A stretch of DNA of 64,000 bases, taken from positions 65,854,001 through 65,918,000 of the forward strand of contig JALMGJ010000001.1 of the NCBI GenBank assembly GCA_023362775.1. The letters run 5' to 3'. This document shows positions 11,306-22,336 of the stretch, in pieces. This stretch comes from Charina bottae (Eukaryota; Chordata; Lepidosauria; Squamata; Charinaidae). The notes under the pieces are model-generated. The model was not told the DNA's origin, searched no databases, and saw nothing but the letters and a program-made list of their open reading frames with translations. The translations under genes were made by a program, and so were the position numbers. How positions within the stretch are numbered: the stretch's first letter is position 1; each line of letters begins with the position of its first letter.

Positions 11306-12430
11306 TACTGTATGTATCCTATACAGTATGTACTTTTGAATGAATCTTTTTCAATATGTATTCTTTCTAAATATATATATATATTTCCAGAAGGTATCCA
11401 TTTCTAAAGATGTTATCTTAAATAAAATGGATTTCATGTGTAGTTGACATTTTTTTCCCCTAAGCTGCAAATTGCATCACGAAATTAAGAGATTTGCAAA
11501 GTCTGATGGCTGCTCATGATTCCTATGCATACATTCATATTGGAATCTACCAAGTTATATAGTCCTCAGAAACTTCCTAGTGGCAGAAAAAGAGGGGTAG
11601 GGAGATCAACTGCTAATAACAGGGATACATTGTCCCTCAAACAGCTAGCAATGGCAGATTTGGTTGCTTTGTTCTCAAATAATCAAATAATCAGTCTTTT
11701 TTTTAATAGAAATGATTAGTGTAGTAATGGTAATAATCTTCCACATACAGGGTGGAACAAGAGGATGGTTAAGTGAACCTCCTAACAGGGTGGGGGGCAG
11801 TAATTTATGCACATCTGTCTTTCAGGAGATTTTCTAAATGGGAAAGATTGATGGAAAGGATGCTAAGCAGCCATAAATGCATCTTAGAAGAGATTCATCA
11901 TGCAAAAACATCTCTGGCTAGTTTGATTTAAAATCCTCAAGAAGATGTGTTCCCCATTTTCCTGACTGTAGTGGCCTCTAGCTATTTTTAGAGTTGTGGG
12001 CATAGGAGACACATCTGAAAATCAGCCACATGTTTTTGTATAGTGCTGAGAAGTTCTGTTAGCAATTTAGGAAGTTTATTCAAATATATAAAAATGAATT
12101 AGCTCTCCATATTTTACATCTGGATCATCATACATAAGTCAGTTTTTAATTTTTTAAAACAATGAGATACTATTGGGTATTTTTAATAATAATATGTACT
12201 CCTTCTTCCTTTACACTAAGGATGATGCAGTCCATATTTGGTTTTCTCTGAGCAAGACAATGCAAGAATGGTATGGCAAACTTGGTAATTTTTTCTTGCT
12301 TTGCAAATACATAAGAACATAAATAGAATAATAAGCAGGTCCAGGGGTACCCACAAGGAGGGTCTTTGCATGACTGCTAACAGGAGAGCCCTCCAAAAGA
12401 AATAATAATCACCTAACAATGTGCTTCAAT
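11306..12430. other. no gene seen
   Basis: Non-coding. There is a short (AT)n run near 11.37 kb and otherwise no repeat family. Confidence 0.4.
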
Positions 12431-12525
12431 TGGGAAACAGCAACCTGCCAGTGTTGTTGTGGGGAAAATAGGAGGAGGAAGGAGTATTTGGTATGTTCGC
12501 CACCTTGAGTTATTTATAACAATAA

Positions 12526-12560
<35 letters not shown>
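12431..12560 (+). mobile_element. Sauria-type SINE, 3' half
   Basis: GTTGTTGTGGGGAAAATAGG and GGTATGTTCGCCACCTTGAG leading into an AAAT run are the 3' half of the Sauria SINE (the opposite strand of 61.99-62.24 kb has the same words). The tRNA-related head is missing. Confidence 0.75.
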
Positions 12561-12614
<54 letters not shown>

Positions 12615-12648
12615 TAGCTAGCTAGCTAGCTAGCTAGCTAGCTAGCTG
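12525..12648. repeat. compound microsatellite (AAAT)n-(AAGC)n-(TAGC)n
   Basis: Three tetranucleotide arrays follow one another without spacers, starting from the SINE tail. Each differs from its neighbour by one base change, which suggests stepwise expansion of variant units. Confidence 0.95.
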
Positions 12649-12693
12649 CTTACTGGATATATAACAGGTGTGACAAGAGCCAAAAGAGTATAT

Positions 12694-13132
12694 CCAGGTG
12701 GTTCTCGTTTAATGACCACTCATTCAGTGATCATTTGAACTTGTGACGGCGCTGAATAAATGGTAGTTATGACCAGTCTTCAAAGTTCTGGCCATCGCAG
12801 CACCCCCACAGTCACGTGAACTGACCAGGTGCTTAGCAACCAGCCTGAATTTCTGACTATTGCAACATCCTGTGGTCACGTGATTGTGATTTGTGACCTT
12901 CCCTGCCAGCCACAAGCATAGTCAATGGGGAAGCCAGCAGGAAGTCGGAAGTTGCGATCACATGAGGTCCTTGCTTAACGACCCATGTGGTCCTCACTTA
13001 ATGACAGTAACTAGGGGTGGCTGGAATTGCCGTTGCTAAGTGACGCTGTCTCATGATGTTGGGTTTTATGACTGCATCACTTACTGATGGAAATTCTGGT
13101 CCCAATTACTGTCGTTAAGCAAGGACTACCTG
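12694..13132. mobile_element. Tigger/pogo-like MITE
   Basis: The ends CAGGTGGTTCTCGTTTAATG and CGTTAAGCAAGGACTACCTG are inverted repeats, and TA follows the right end, as for Tc1/mariner/pogo elements. Internal repeats of 'cttaacgacc/ttaatgacc' type are present. There is no transposase frame. Two shorter relatives lie at 22.1 and 50.0 kb. Confidence 0.65.
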
Positions 13133-13134
13133 TA

Positions 13135-13430
13135 GTTGGAATCAGAAGTTGACATAGTTCTATGAAGACATTTGCACCCAGGTATTCTCCTTCCCTACTT
13201 GTGTGAGAGTGCAACAGTCTCTACATCAAGTCTGTAATTGGCACAAATTAATAAAGAGTAATGATTTTGACTATTCACGTATGTCATCCTAGTAATGGAC
13301 AACAAAATTTTTGGCTAGGTTACCAGTAGTATTATTTTCCCTTATTGAGAGATGAATGGTAATATCAAATTAGATATAACTAATGTTATAGAACAATTCT
13401 GCCAGAAAGAAAATGTAAGCAATTACTGGA
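13135..13430. other. no gene seen
   Basis: Non-coding spacer. Confidence 0.4.
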
Positions 13431-13870
13431 CTTCACAGAGGGTCGATAGTATCAATAGTAATGATTGATAGTTTTGAAAATATTGAGAGAACAAGGATGT
13501 ACAATCACCATCTTGGTCCTGTCGGAGATAATCCAGAAGCACAATAAATTCTGTCTTAATACTATACAGAGTTCTGAACTCTGACTGAAAAGGGTCCAGA
13601 TAATTTGCTTCCTCCAGGGTCCTCTGAAGCTGCAGCCTGACACTGGACTTGATAACAGATTTTGAAAAGTCTGTCTGTAGGAATTAAATCCATGAGCCAT
13701 TTCACTAGCAGCTCTCTCTCCAGTAAGATAGGACCATGCAACGGGTTGTGCATAGGTCTCTTTCTCACTGAAATGGAATGTGCAGTCTTATTGAAGACCA
13801 TCAGTGGGCAGCTAGGACCACTGAATGGAGCAGAGCTTAATTGCAGCGAAACAGTAAGCACACACAGAAA
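13431..13870 (-). mobile_element. L2-clade LINE reverse-transcriptase fragment
   Basis: On the plus strand 'ggtccagataatttgcttcctccagggtcctctgaagctgcagc' matches the L2 segment at 33.04-33.08 kb, which encodes the QLQRILEETDYLDPFQSGF region. Here the frame is broken, so it is an old internal fragment. Confidence 0.6.
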
Positions 13871-14460
13871 GGAGTTTTTATCTTAATAGCATTAATGAGC
13901 ACACTAGAGAGATATAGGTTATTGATCTTAAGCACATAGCCCAACCAAACATAAAGAATTACATGCTTAGACAATGTAGGTTACAAAAAGAGTTCTTACT
14001 GTTTATTTGGTCCAGTTCAGTTACATCTTCATTCAGGAAAGATGACTTCTTGTTCTTCTGTGGTCCCTAAACTTAATTTACCCTCACCCCTCATTGCTGG
14101 TGAAGGCTGCGTGGAAGAAAAGGGGAAAATTCTGGAGTTGAGGCCTAGCACATGGCCTCTCCATGGAAGGACCAGCAGCCACATGGTCCTTCTTCTCCGG
14201 TGGAAGAAAGCAAGAGAGAGAGAGAGGAAGTGGGAGGGGCAACAAACAGCTTCCTCAGGAAGAAGCACAGTTTGCCTCCTAGAGCAATCACCCATATGCT
14301 AATGAGGCATGCTGATTTGCTGGAACATCCAAAACTTGTTAGGGATAGACCTGTGGGTGCTGGAGTTTCCAAGCTGTGGCCAACAGAGGCAATGTTCCCT
14401 CTCTCAACAACAGAAACTGATAAACAGAAATGGGTTTCGTGTATAGGGTTAGAAGGTTTA

Positions 14461-14468
14461 TTTTCTTT

Positions 14469-14537
<69 letters not shown>
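14461..14537. repeat. (TTTC)n microsatellite
   Basis: About 18 units. The phenylalanine/leucine/serine ORF running through it is translated repeat. Confidence 0.95.
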
Positions 14538-14555
14538 TACTTGGAGACAACTTTC

Positions 14556-14690
14556 TCCAATCTAGTGCTTTCTAGATGTGTTTAGATGACATGTTCTATG
14601 ATTCCCAGACAGCACAGGAATTATGGATCATGATTCTTGTAATCAAGCACATCTGGAGGACAACAGATTGGTGAAAGCTGATTATACTAC
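14556..14690. mobile_element. hAT-like palindromic repeat remnant (tentative)
   Basis: Words such as 'ctagatgtgttta', 'gattcccagacagcacaggaattatgg' and 'gcacatctggaggac' resemble a squamate MITE with inverted 'ctccagatgtg...cacatctggag' arms. It is diverged and the ends are unclear. Possible relatives are at 31.50 and 54.40 kb. Confidence 0.3.
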
Positions 14691-17054
14691 ATCTATCATC
14701 CTGTGGCAATAAAGGACCTTCTGAATATCATTTTAAGAAGTAATAGTCCCCAACTTGTTAGTAACTGTTTTGCATTTACCTAATGTATATATCCTTGGAA
14801 TGTCATTTTTGAAACCAGTCTGTTTAATAGTGTTCGGTTATAAATAGGGGGAATAGGAGCCAATGTCATTATAAACTTAAAGGGAGAGAGCATCCCGTCA
14901 TTGCAAAATGTAAATCTTGGCTGCTACTTTTTAGAGATTGATAGGGCTAATTGGATTTTAAGGCATTAAAGCACTCAATTCTACATGCTATGAAGCACCA
15001 GACTTGGCAAAATCCCTTCGGTGGATGTGGATTTCAGGTCCTGCTTTTGCCTGTTCCTAAGCAAAAGTCCACAAATACAGCTCTCTTTCCATCCTGATCA
15101 ATGGTATGTGCAACTAAGTCTTGTTTATTTTAGTAACAGTAAATAGCTCAAGGTTCATCATTCAAAGCAAGCATTTTTTTTATAGTAAGTTCTCTCCTTC
15201 CTGAACATCTGATCTCCTGGTTGTAATAAATGACACAGTTTGTTACACTTTATATACCAGAAGCTAAAGTTTAAAAAGCCACTTTTGCTGACTTGTCTCA
15301 GTACTCAACTATATCACCTCCTGGAAAACAAATTATTTGCTGACATACCATTGGTTACAATCAGAGCTGGCCCAGAGTGCTGGCTCTAGGGTCTCTGGAG
15401 TTTTTTGGCAAGTCTTTGCTAATGGATCTCTCCAACCCCTGATGAAATGAGTCTTGCATGTTAAGAATTCACTCAAGCTAAGATATTTGTGGGCCCAAGT
15501 GACTGAACTGAATTATACAATCTGAAATTTGCTCCCTCAAAGAAATGAAGGGCTCACCTCTTGAACTACCTACTGCTTTACTGCAGTTTCAAGCCAGATG
15601 AAGGATATTGTGGGTAATCAAGCTGGCCTTGGTTCTGATATCTGCAAGATAGGTACATACTTAAATAAGCAGTTTCCAGTCTTAAAAAAGAAACATTTGG
15701 GAAAGGCTCAGGGACAGCGTTATTTTGGGCAAAATAGTCCTGGTTCAATCTTTGACACCTCCACTTACTAAAAGAGAAACAGCAAGAGAGCAGATAATCA
15801 GAAAAATATCTACCAGAAGTCCTAATAATTACTCCAGCTCTTGCAGGAATAGGAAAACTGCAGCATACTTCAACACCAGCTGTTCTGGTGGAATTGCTAA
15901 GAGTTGTAACTCAACAACAGTTTCTTCACTCCTAGAGTAGACAATACTCAATTACAGCAAAGATTAGTTTGGTTTAAGATTGCTGCATGTGTTCTGAAGG
16001 CTTTTCTTTTTTTACTTTGCTTAGCTTACAAAGAAGAATTGTTGTTTGAAAGTGAGACCGTAACTTCAATAGGCTAGTGGCTTTGAGACACCAGAAAACT
16101 GTAATTCACAGCCCCATACCTCTTCAACATACCAACTTTGAGGGTGACTTTTCATAGAGTCTAAGAAAATGTAGGCAGAGCTCAAGTGAGGAAGAATTCA
16201 CCAAAAGAAGTGGATTTCATTGCAGGCTGACCCTTGTGCTCAGTGATTTTGTTACTAAGAAAAATGTTACTAAAAATATGTGATTTTGTTACTAAGAATG
16301 CCTCAAGTCACTCTTGCAAGAAAAGGCTGGAAAGTGCACAAATACAACATCCAATTATAGGGGACAAGGTTCAGAACGCATGAGGTATAGTCATGACCTT
16401 CCAAGAATCACATACACTGCAAGAATTGCATATGGAATGCTTTTCTCTCTAGTTCCCTCCAATCTGTCCCACAGAACGAGAGGTGGAGCAGGGGTGGATC
16501 TACTGGGAGGAAGGAGAGGGTATTCTATTCCTCCTTACTTCTGCCTCAGCTTTTGCATTCAGAGGACATATGTGAGCAGAGAGTAGAGCTAATGCAGGAC
16601 AATAGGACCTCTCCCAAACTCCCTATTGGTGCCATCCCCTAATAATTGGGAAGATTCTATCTGCTGAATGTACAAAGAAGATTTTCCCATTTTTGCTCAG
16701 TGCATGGATTGAGATGTTGAGCTGGCACAAGCCCAGCGCACACCTTATGGATGTAGCTGAAATACATGTTCAGACACCCCCACACGTATCCTTTGAACAC
16801 AGAAGTAGGGCTTAGAGGAATTTCTATAATTCCAGATTTCTAACAGGTACACCTTGTTTAGTCTTCATTTTCCTCATTTACAGGACAACTCTGTATTGCT
16901 CTGTATTATTTTAGCAACACAATAGAGCAGTCTTAATGTGACTATAAATATGAAGAAGGCATTATAGTACAGTACTTTAATGTACAGTAGCTGTGCACCA
17001 AATGGTACAGCAGAATAATACCTGATGTAACCATAAGTACTATACAGTTATATC
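14691..17054. other. no gene seen
   Basis: 2.4 kb of non-coding DNA. The open frames at 15.73-15.94 and 16.31-16.59 kb have no motif. No repeat family was recognised. Confidence 0.45.
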
Positions 17055-17127
17055 CCTCTTCTCTTCTCTTCTCTTCTCTTCTCTTCTCTTCTCTTCTCTT
17101 CTCTTCTCTTCTCTTCTCTTCTCTCTC
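17055..17127. repeat. (CTTCT)n microsatellite
   Basis: About fourteen pentanucleotide units. Confidence 0.95.
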
Positions 17128-17637
17128 TTTCACATGTAGATCTGTACTTTATTTAAAGAAATGGGGAAAATGCACAAAGAAAACAACACTGAGTTAATAG
17201 TTGCATCAGATTGTACAGATATAGTCAGAGCCTTCTTAATTTAGCAGTCTCAGATATAATGTCAAGAAATTCAGAAATTGAAAATTCAGAGAGAAATTCG
17301 GGTTTATGCTCAATAGTTGCAACTTCTTTTTGCAATACTTCTTTCTATGACTCAGACAATTCATGGACATCAACTACTCCATGTGGAACAGAATAGCCAA
17401 TAGCAATTTTAGTGCTCTGGGACAGCACTGGACCAAGAATATCCACAGATAGATTTTTTTAAAGAAATTAATCATTTAGCCAAAAATAAATGTTAGCAGG
17501 AACAAAGAATACAAAACAAACAAACAAACAAAAATAACTTTCGAGAGTGGTTACTACAATGCACAAAACCCAAAAAATATAAAAAGTTTATTTGATTTTT
17601 AAAATAGTTGTACATGTTACTTCATAGTCAGAATAAA
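17128..17637. other. no gene seen
   Basis: Non-coding spacer ending at an L1 3' fragment; a short (CAAA)n run lies at 17.51-17.53 kb. Confidence 0.4.
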
Positions 17638-17848
17638 TGCAATCATCTTTATATCCTCTTTCTTTCTATTTTTCTGCTACTCTTTTTCTTTTTGCACCTT
17701 TAGTTTTTTCTTTTCTTTTCTTTTCTTTTCTTTTCTTTTCTTTTCTTTTCTTTTCTTTTCTTTTCTTTTTCTTTTTTGCTCTATTTTAGTTTGTATTAGT
17801 CTGATTCATCTGTTTAAAATTTTCAATAAAATTGTATATAAAAAAGGA
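17638..17848 (+). mobile_element. L1 LINE 3' UTR end with internal (TTTTC)n
   Basis: A pyrimidine-rich 3' UTR is followed by TTTAGTTTGTATTAGTCTGA and TTTTCAATAAAATTGTATAT. This ending parallels the 3' ends of the L1-type elements at 50.27 kb (opposite strand) and 62.6 kb. The AATAAA is the probable poly(A) signal. The (TTTTC)n array at 17708-17769 arose inside the pyrimidine tract. Confidence 0.65.
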
Positions 17849-17997
17849 ATAAATGCAACCATCTTAAGGAATAATGCCTCTTCCTCCAGAAAAATAAGCC
17901 ATGTACCGCATTAGTAAGAAACAGTGGCTGATTTGTTTAAATTCTCAATTGACTGAGCTTTTTCAATAAAGCTTTAAAAATAATGAATATATTATAA

Positions 17998-18415
17998 ATC
18001 CAGTTTCAGGATCTTTGCTTTGGAAACAAATTCTTCCGAATTATGGATGTGGTGTTCAGAGTGTCCAACTAGAGGTGCTAGTATGGTAGAGAGGTGTTTG
18101 GCAATGTTGTATGTTACCGAATTGATGCTGCTGACTATGGGTCGGAGGGGTGTTCCTTCCTTGTGGATCTTAGGAAGTCCGTAGATGCAGGGGATGGCTT
18201 CTCCAGGATACAGACGGTGGTAGGTAATCCTATCGATGGAGCCATCATGTTCCAATTGTTTCAAACTGTCTATTGCCTTTTTCTTGTAATTGTTGGTTGG
18301 GTCTCTTTTCAGTTTTTCATATGTATGGTGATCCTCCAAAAGTGAGGTAATTTTATTGTGGTAGTCTGCAGTGTTTAGAACCACTGTACATCTTCCTTTG
18401 TCAGCAGGTAAAAAA
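17998..18415 (-). pseudogene. PLE 1 reverse transcriptase, N-terminal segment (inverted)
   Basis: On the minus strand this encodes the start of the RT core: FLPADKGRCTVVLN, a helical linker, IYGLPKIHKEGTPLRPIVSS and then the FVSKAKILKLD stretch, which is encoded again on the plus strand at 18416-18448. These motifs correspond to RT motifs 1-2 of PLEs. The codons are intact, but the segment is inverted relative to the catalytic half, so no single transcript can produce the whole protein. The minus frame extends a little past the junction into unrelated codons. Confidence 0.8.
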
Positions 18416-19765
18416 TTTGTTTCCAAAGCAAAGATCCTGAAACTGGATACAGATGAAACTATGGTCTCCTTTGATGTGTCCTCCCTTTTCACCAGCATCC
18501 CCACCACTCATGCTCTATCTGCTGTCAGGAAGAGACTAGAAGAGGACAGCACCCTGGAAAGGAGAAGCCATCTCAACCCAAACCAGATCTGCCATCTTCT
18601 GGACCTGTGTCTTAACACCACTTATTTCACATACAGAGGTGACTTTTACAGACAAAAGCACGGCTGTGCCATGGGTTCTCCTGTGTCACCCATTGTGGCC
18701 AATTTATACATGGAAGAAGTGGAGAAGAAAGCACTCAACACATTCCAGGGAACGGTGCCCACCCACTGGTTTAGGTATGTGGATGACACCTGGGTCAAAA
18801 TCAAGGCCCAGGAAGTACAGGCCTTCACGGACCATATAAACACTATAGATGCCAACATTAGCTTCACCAGAGAAGACACCAAGGACAACAGACTGGCATT
18901 CCTAGACTGTGAAGTCCTCATTGGGACCGGTGGCAAGCTAGAAATAGGGATCTACAGGAAACCCACACACACAGATCAATACCTGATGTTTGACTCCCAC
19001 CATCCACTGCAGCACAAACTAGGAGTCATCAGGACATTGTCACACAGAGCAGAAACCATCCCCACCTCCATGGATTCCAAAAAGAATGAAAAGCAGCATC
19101 TGAGAACAGCTCTGCAGGCCTGTGGATATCCAAATTGGGCCTTCACCAAATCTAAGTCTACCAGACCTAAAACAGCGACAGATAGGGCTGAGACTCAGAG
19201 TAAACGGAAGAACCTGGTCATTCCTTACATGGCTGGCGTGTCTGAAAAGATCAAACGGATATTTGGCAAACACCACATACCTGTATATTTCAAACCCACC
19301 AACACACTGAGACAGAGGCTTGTACACCCCAAAGATCAAACTCCAAAACACAAGGAAAGCAATGTAGTGTATGCAATCCAGTGCAGTGAGGAGTGCTCTG
19401 AACTCTACATTGGAGAAACCAAACAACCTTTGTACAGGAGGATGGCCCAACACAGGAGAAGTAACACCACAGGACCAGAGTCAGCAGTTTATCTTCATCT
19501 AAAGGAAAAAGGACACTCATTTGAGGACATTAATGTTCACATTTTAGACAGAGAAGATAGGTGGTTTGAGAGAGGGGTCAAGGAATCCATTCATGCCAAC
19601 TTGGAAAATCCTTCCTTGAATAGAGGTGGGGGCCTCAGGCATAACCTTTCCCCTATCTTCCTTCCTGCTTTGTCTTCTGTGCCTAGGAAGATTAAGACCA
19701 TTTCACAAGCTCAACAGCAGCAGGGTAATCTTAACGATCCTCCTTTAGATGATAAAGGGACTTAG
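18416..19765 (+). pseudogene. PLE 1 reverse transcriptase palm and GIY-YIG endonuclease
   Basis: About 450 open codons without a stop. The segment starts inside the RT (FVSKAKILKLD, MVSFDVSSLFTSIP), continues with CAMGSPVSPIVANLYMEE and the catalytic FRYVDDTWV (YVDD, about 18776-18787), then LAFLDCEV and YRKPTHTDQYL. The C-terminal GIY-YIG domain has VVYAIQC (near 19363), LYIGETKQPLYRRMAQH and the downstream Glu in GVKESIH. All catalytic residues I can see are kept, so this part is young or was recently active. The ORF has no start of its own within PLE sequence; the first ~15 codons of the open frame come from the inverted part, so it is classed as a broken gene. Confidence 0.85.
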
Positions 19766-19849
19766 AAACAAACATCTCAAAAATAACCATGACCTAGCCC
19801 CAGGTGCAAGGTCACACAGCCACCCTAGAAACATATTTAAGGATTCCCT

Positions 19850-19926
19850 TACTAACTTTACTCAGACTGAAGAAGCTCCTTGGATAAGGAGTGAAACGTT
19901 TCCACTAAGAAAATAGAAATCCAGTT
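19850..19926 (+). ncRNA. hammerhead-ribozyme-like motif in PLE 1
   Basis: CTGAAGA (19867-19873), a stem II hairpin CTCCTT/AAGGAG with loop GGAT, then GAAA (19893-19896) and ACGT. Stem I can form between TTTACTCAGA upstream and the bases after the cleavage site, though this copy has decayed there (TCCACTAAG instead of TCTACTGAG in the 27-kb copies). One extra base sits between CTGAAGA and stem II. Hammerheads are known in PLE terminal repeats. Activity is doubtful for this copy. Confidence 0.6.
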
Positions 19927-20032
19927 GACATGATTCAAGCCACAAACCATTTACAGTGTTGTGACCTTTTAGGAAGGGAAATGGGATAAACTTGTAATAA
20001 ATAAATAAGCTTAATCTAAATTCATATGGAGA

Positions 20033-20272
20033 GCCAGTTTGGTGTTGTGGTTAAAGGCACTGGGCTAGAAACCTGGACCATGTGAGTTCTAGTCCTGCTA
20101 TAGGCACAAAGACAGTTAGGCCACTCACTCTCTCTCAGCCTTAGGAGAAAGGTAATGACAAACCATTTCCAAAAAATGTGGCCAAGGAAACTGCATGGTC
20201 TTTTCCATATACAGTAGGTGCTGGGAGCCAAGATTGATTTAAAGGTGCACACGGACATACACACACACACTC
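20033..20272 (+). mobile_element. tRNA-derived SINE (Sauria-type head, second tail type)
   Basis: GAGCCAGTTTGGTGTTGTGG (box A region) and GTGAGTTCTAGTCCTGC (box B region), then CACTCTCTCTCAGCC, a 'gccaaggaaactgcatgg' body and a tail ending 'tttaaaggtgcac' with a short (CA)n. It matches the 9.3-kb copy in its 3' tail. It is diverged and complete or nearly so. Confidence 0.8.
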
Positions 20273-20382
20273 CTCATCCTCATCCTCATCCTCATCCTCA
20301 TCCTCATCCTCATCCTCATCCTCATCCTCATCCTCATCCTCATCCTCATCCTCATCCTCATCCTCATCCTCATCCTCATCCT
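20272..20382. repeat. (TCATCC)n hexanucleotide array
   Basis: About 18 uninterrupted CTCATC units, directly after the SINE tail. It encodes a Pro-His repeat in one frame by chance. Its perfection suggests recent expansion. Confidence 0.97.
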
Positions 20383-20490
20383 ATTCTTTGCATTATATTA
20401 CTATCATATACTTTGGAGCACTTGTGCTTTTATTTGGAGCATTATTAGGCACACTGGACATAATGCTTCTGCAAAATGCATCTGACTGCA

Positions 20491-20566
20491 TTTTATTTTA
20501 TTTATTTATTTATCATACTTATATCACCGCCCATCTCCCCCCACAGAGGGGACTCTGGGCGGTTAA
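20491..20566 (-). mobile_element. L2-clade LINE 3' end (tail only)
   Basis: (ATTT)n then TATATCACCGCCCATCTCCC and GGGGACTCTGGGCGGTTA, the minus-strand image of the L2 terminus. Confidence 0.7.
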
Positions 20567-22106
20567 AGAAAGCATTTTATCTATGCTTGACACCAGGGTC
20601 AGGTATGTATATATCTGAATATGCAGCACACAGAAGAAAAATACACATTTTAATAGATGGAAAATAATATGCATTAAGCTTATTTTTTTAGGGAAATAAA
20701 AACTCAGAAATTTCCTCTGCAGGCAAAATAATACATGTTTTAAAATGTCTGCTGTACTGATAGTTTTGGGGTGTGCCCATGCATAAAGAAGTTTGAATGG
20801 ACTATGTTAGAGTTAGACAATTTGGGTTTAGAATCTTGAGAATATGGATCCAGATATGCCTGTAATTAGAGGCACAGGTCATAAAGTTTGAAAATGGGAA
20901 ATACAGCTAGTCCAGATATAAGTGCCACTGAGAGAACCTAAGAGCAGCATGGAAAGAATAGTAGAAAGTATGGCTTTTATCTCACTAGCCCCGCTTCCCA
21001 TTTGGTTTCTGTCTCACTGATCAAAATTTCAATATATAAAGTCATAAAGAATACTAGAGATTGTAGACCAAGGATAAGATTTGGTGTAGTCCTCACTGTC
21101 TTTTTCTGAGAACAAAGAGAATCTGAATGGTCACTGGTGAAAAGGAATGTTACACTATGGAGTCTCCCCTGGTCAAATCAAATAATCTTAGATTTATCCG
21201 TTACAGTCTTCTCTGACTGAATGTCTTTCAGATGTGTAGAACTTCACCTTTCATAATACCCAACCAACTTGGCCAAAAACCTAGGTGGTCAGGGTTTGGG
21301 AAGGGCTGATCTATTTCATGCAGACCTCAAGAGGATTTTGTAAGTTTCAGAGTGCAGAGATCCTGTGACACCTCTGAGTTCCCCATGCTTATATGGCTCT
21401 CCACATTCCCCTAATTATATGGTAGATTTGCTTATCTCTGACTCATGCTTCTCCTCTTCCCATTTGAAGGCTCTCTGGCTGGGTTATGAATAGGGATTGT
21501 CATGTGCTGCTTGATCCCCTGCATAGTCTTTTCCTTGCCTATATTCTACCTTCCACCTGCTGGGTAATATCACACCATCTACGTATGTTCTTTTCTAATG
21601 ACAGCTATGTCAAGGAATCATTTCCCACTTTCCACCCCTCAAAGTGGAGTGAAGTCTGCTGGAAGGTCCTTATAGGCAGAAAGTGAAACATGTTTTGAAC
21701 TCTACTGATGATATACCACACTGCCCAACAGTTTGAGAGACTTTAAATTTGCATGTAGACAAACTTACTATGTTCTAACAGGATCATCAGCATGTTCAAA
21801 TTAAAGCTGTGATTTATGAAAGGATCAGTTCAGTGTTTTCATAGGACATGTCTGCTTGGCATATCAAAGGGCATGAAATCCTAGTCCTTTGAAAATGATA
21901 AATCTATTCCACTAATTTCCTTTTTAAGGAACAGCCCCACAGATGTACATTTTTCTCATTTGCCTCAATAGATTTTTTGTTTATATGTTGTATTTGGTAG
22001 CATATGAGCTTCACTGCCCTCAGTAGCCACACCTTTCTATTAGGCAAAGCCGTGACTATATATCAGTCAGAAATTGGTTTGGACAATAAGACAAACAATT
22101 AATTAT
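20567..22106. other. no gene seen
   Basis: 1.5 kb of non-coding DNA without recognised repeats. Confidence 0.45.
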
Positions 22107-22108
22107 AT

Positions 22109-22336
22109 AGGTAGTCCTCATTTAATGACCACAATTGGGACCGGCAACTCGGTTGTTAAGCGAAGTGGTTGCTAAGTGAAATTGTGACTGTACTTATGAT
22201 CTTACTTCAGCTTTCCTTTGCTTTATAGACCTGCGAAGGTTGTAAATGCGAGGATTGGTCATAAAGTTACTTTTTCATCATTGTCGTAACTGCAAATGGT
22301 TGCTAAATGAGGCAGTGGCTAAGCGAGGACTACCTG
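22109..22336. mobile_element. Tigger/pogo-like MITE (short family)
   Basis: Ends GGTAGTCCTCATTTAATGAC and GGCTAAGCGAGGACTACCTG form an inverted repeat, with TA at both sides. The interior has 'gttgctaagtgaaattg' and 'tcgtaactgcaaatgg'. The same element in opposite orientation lies at 49.99-50.22 kb. It is non-coding. Confidence 0.75.

Larger units (their letters stand above)
17998..19951 (+). mobile_element. Penelope-like element 1 (PLE), 5'-inverted copy
   Basis: A retroelement with the Penelope arrangement: reverse transcriptase, GIY-YIG endonuclease, then a non-coding terminal segment carrying a hammerhead-like motif. The N-terminal RT segment (17998-18415) lies on the minus strand and the rest on the plus strand. 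The 33 bp at 18416-18448 are repeated in inverted orientation at 17998-18030, which marks the inversion junction. The right end is placed after 'gacatgattcaagccaca', the sequence shared with the mini-PLE at 27 kb. No clear target duplication was found. Confidence 0.85.

Noticed and set aside
16942..17133. Glu-Arg-rich ORF
   Set aside because: Translation of the (CTTCT)n microsatellite.
20272..20382. CRISPR-like direct repeats
   Set aside because: Hexamer microsatellite without spacers; eukaryotic context.
20218..20448. Pro-His repeat ORF
   Set aside because: Translation of the (TCATCC)n array; it starts in a SINE and has no gene context.
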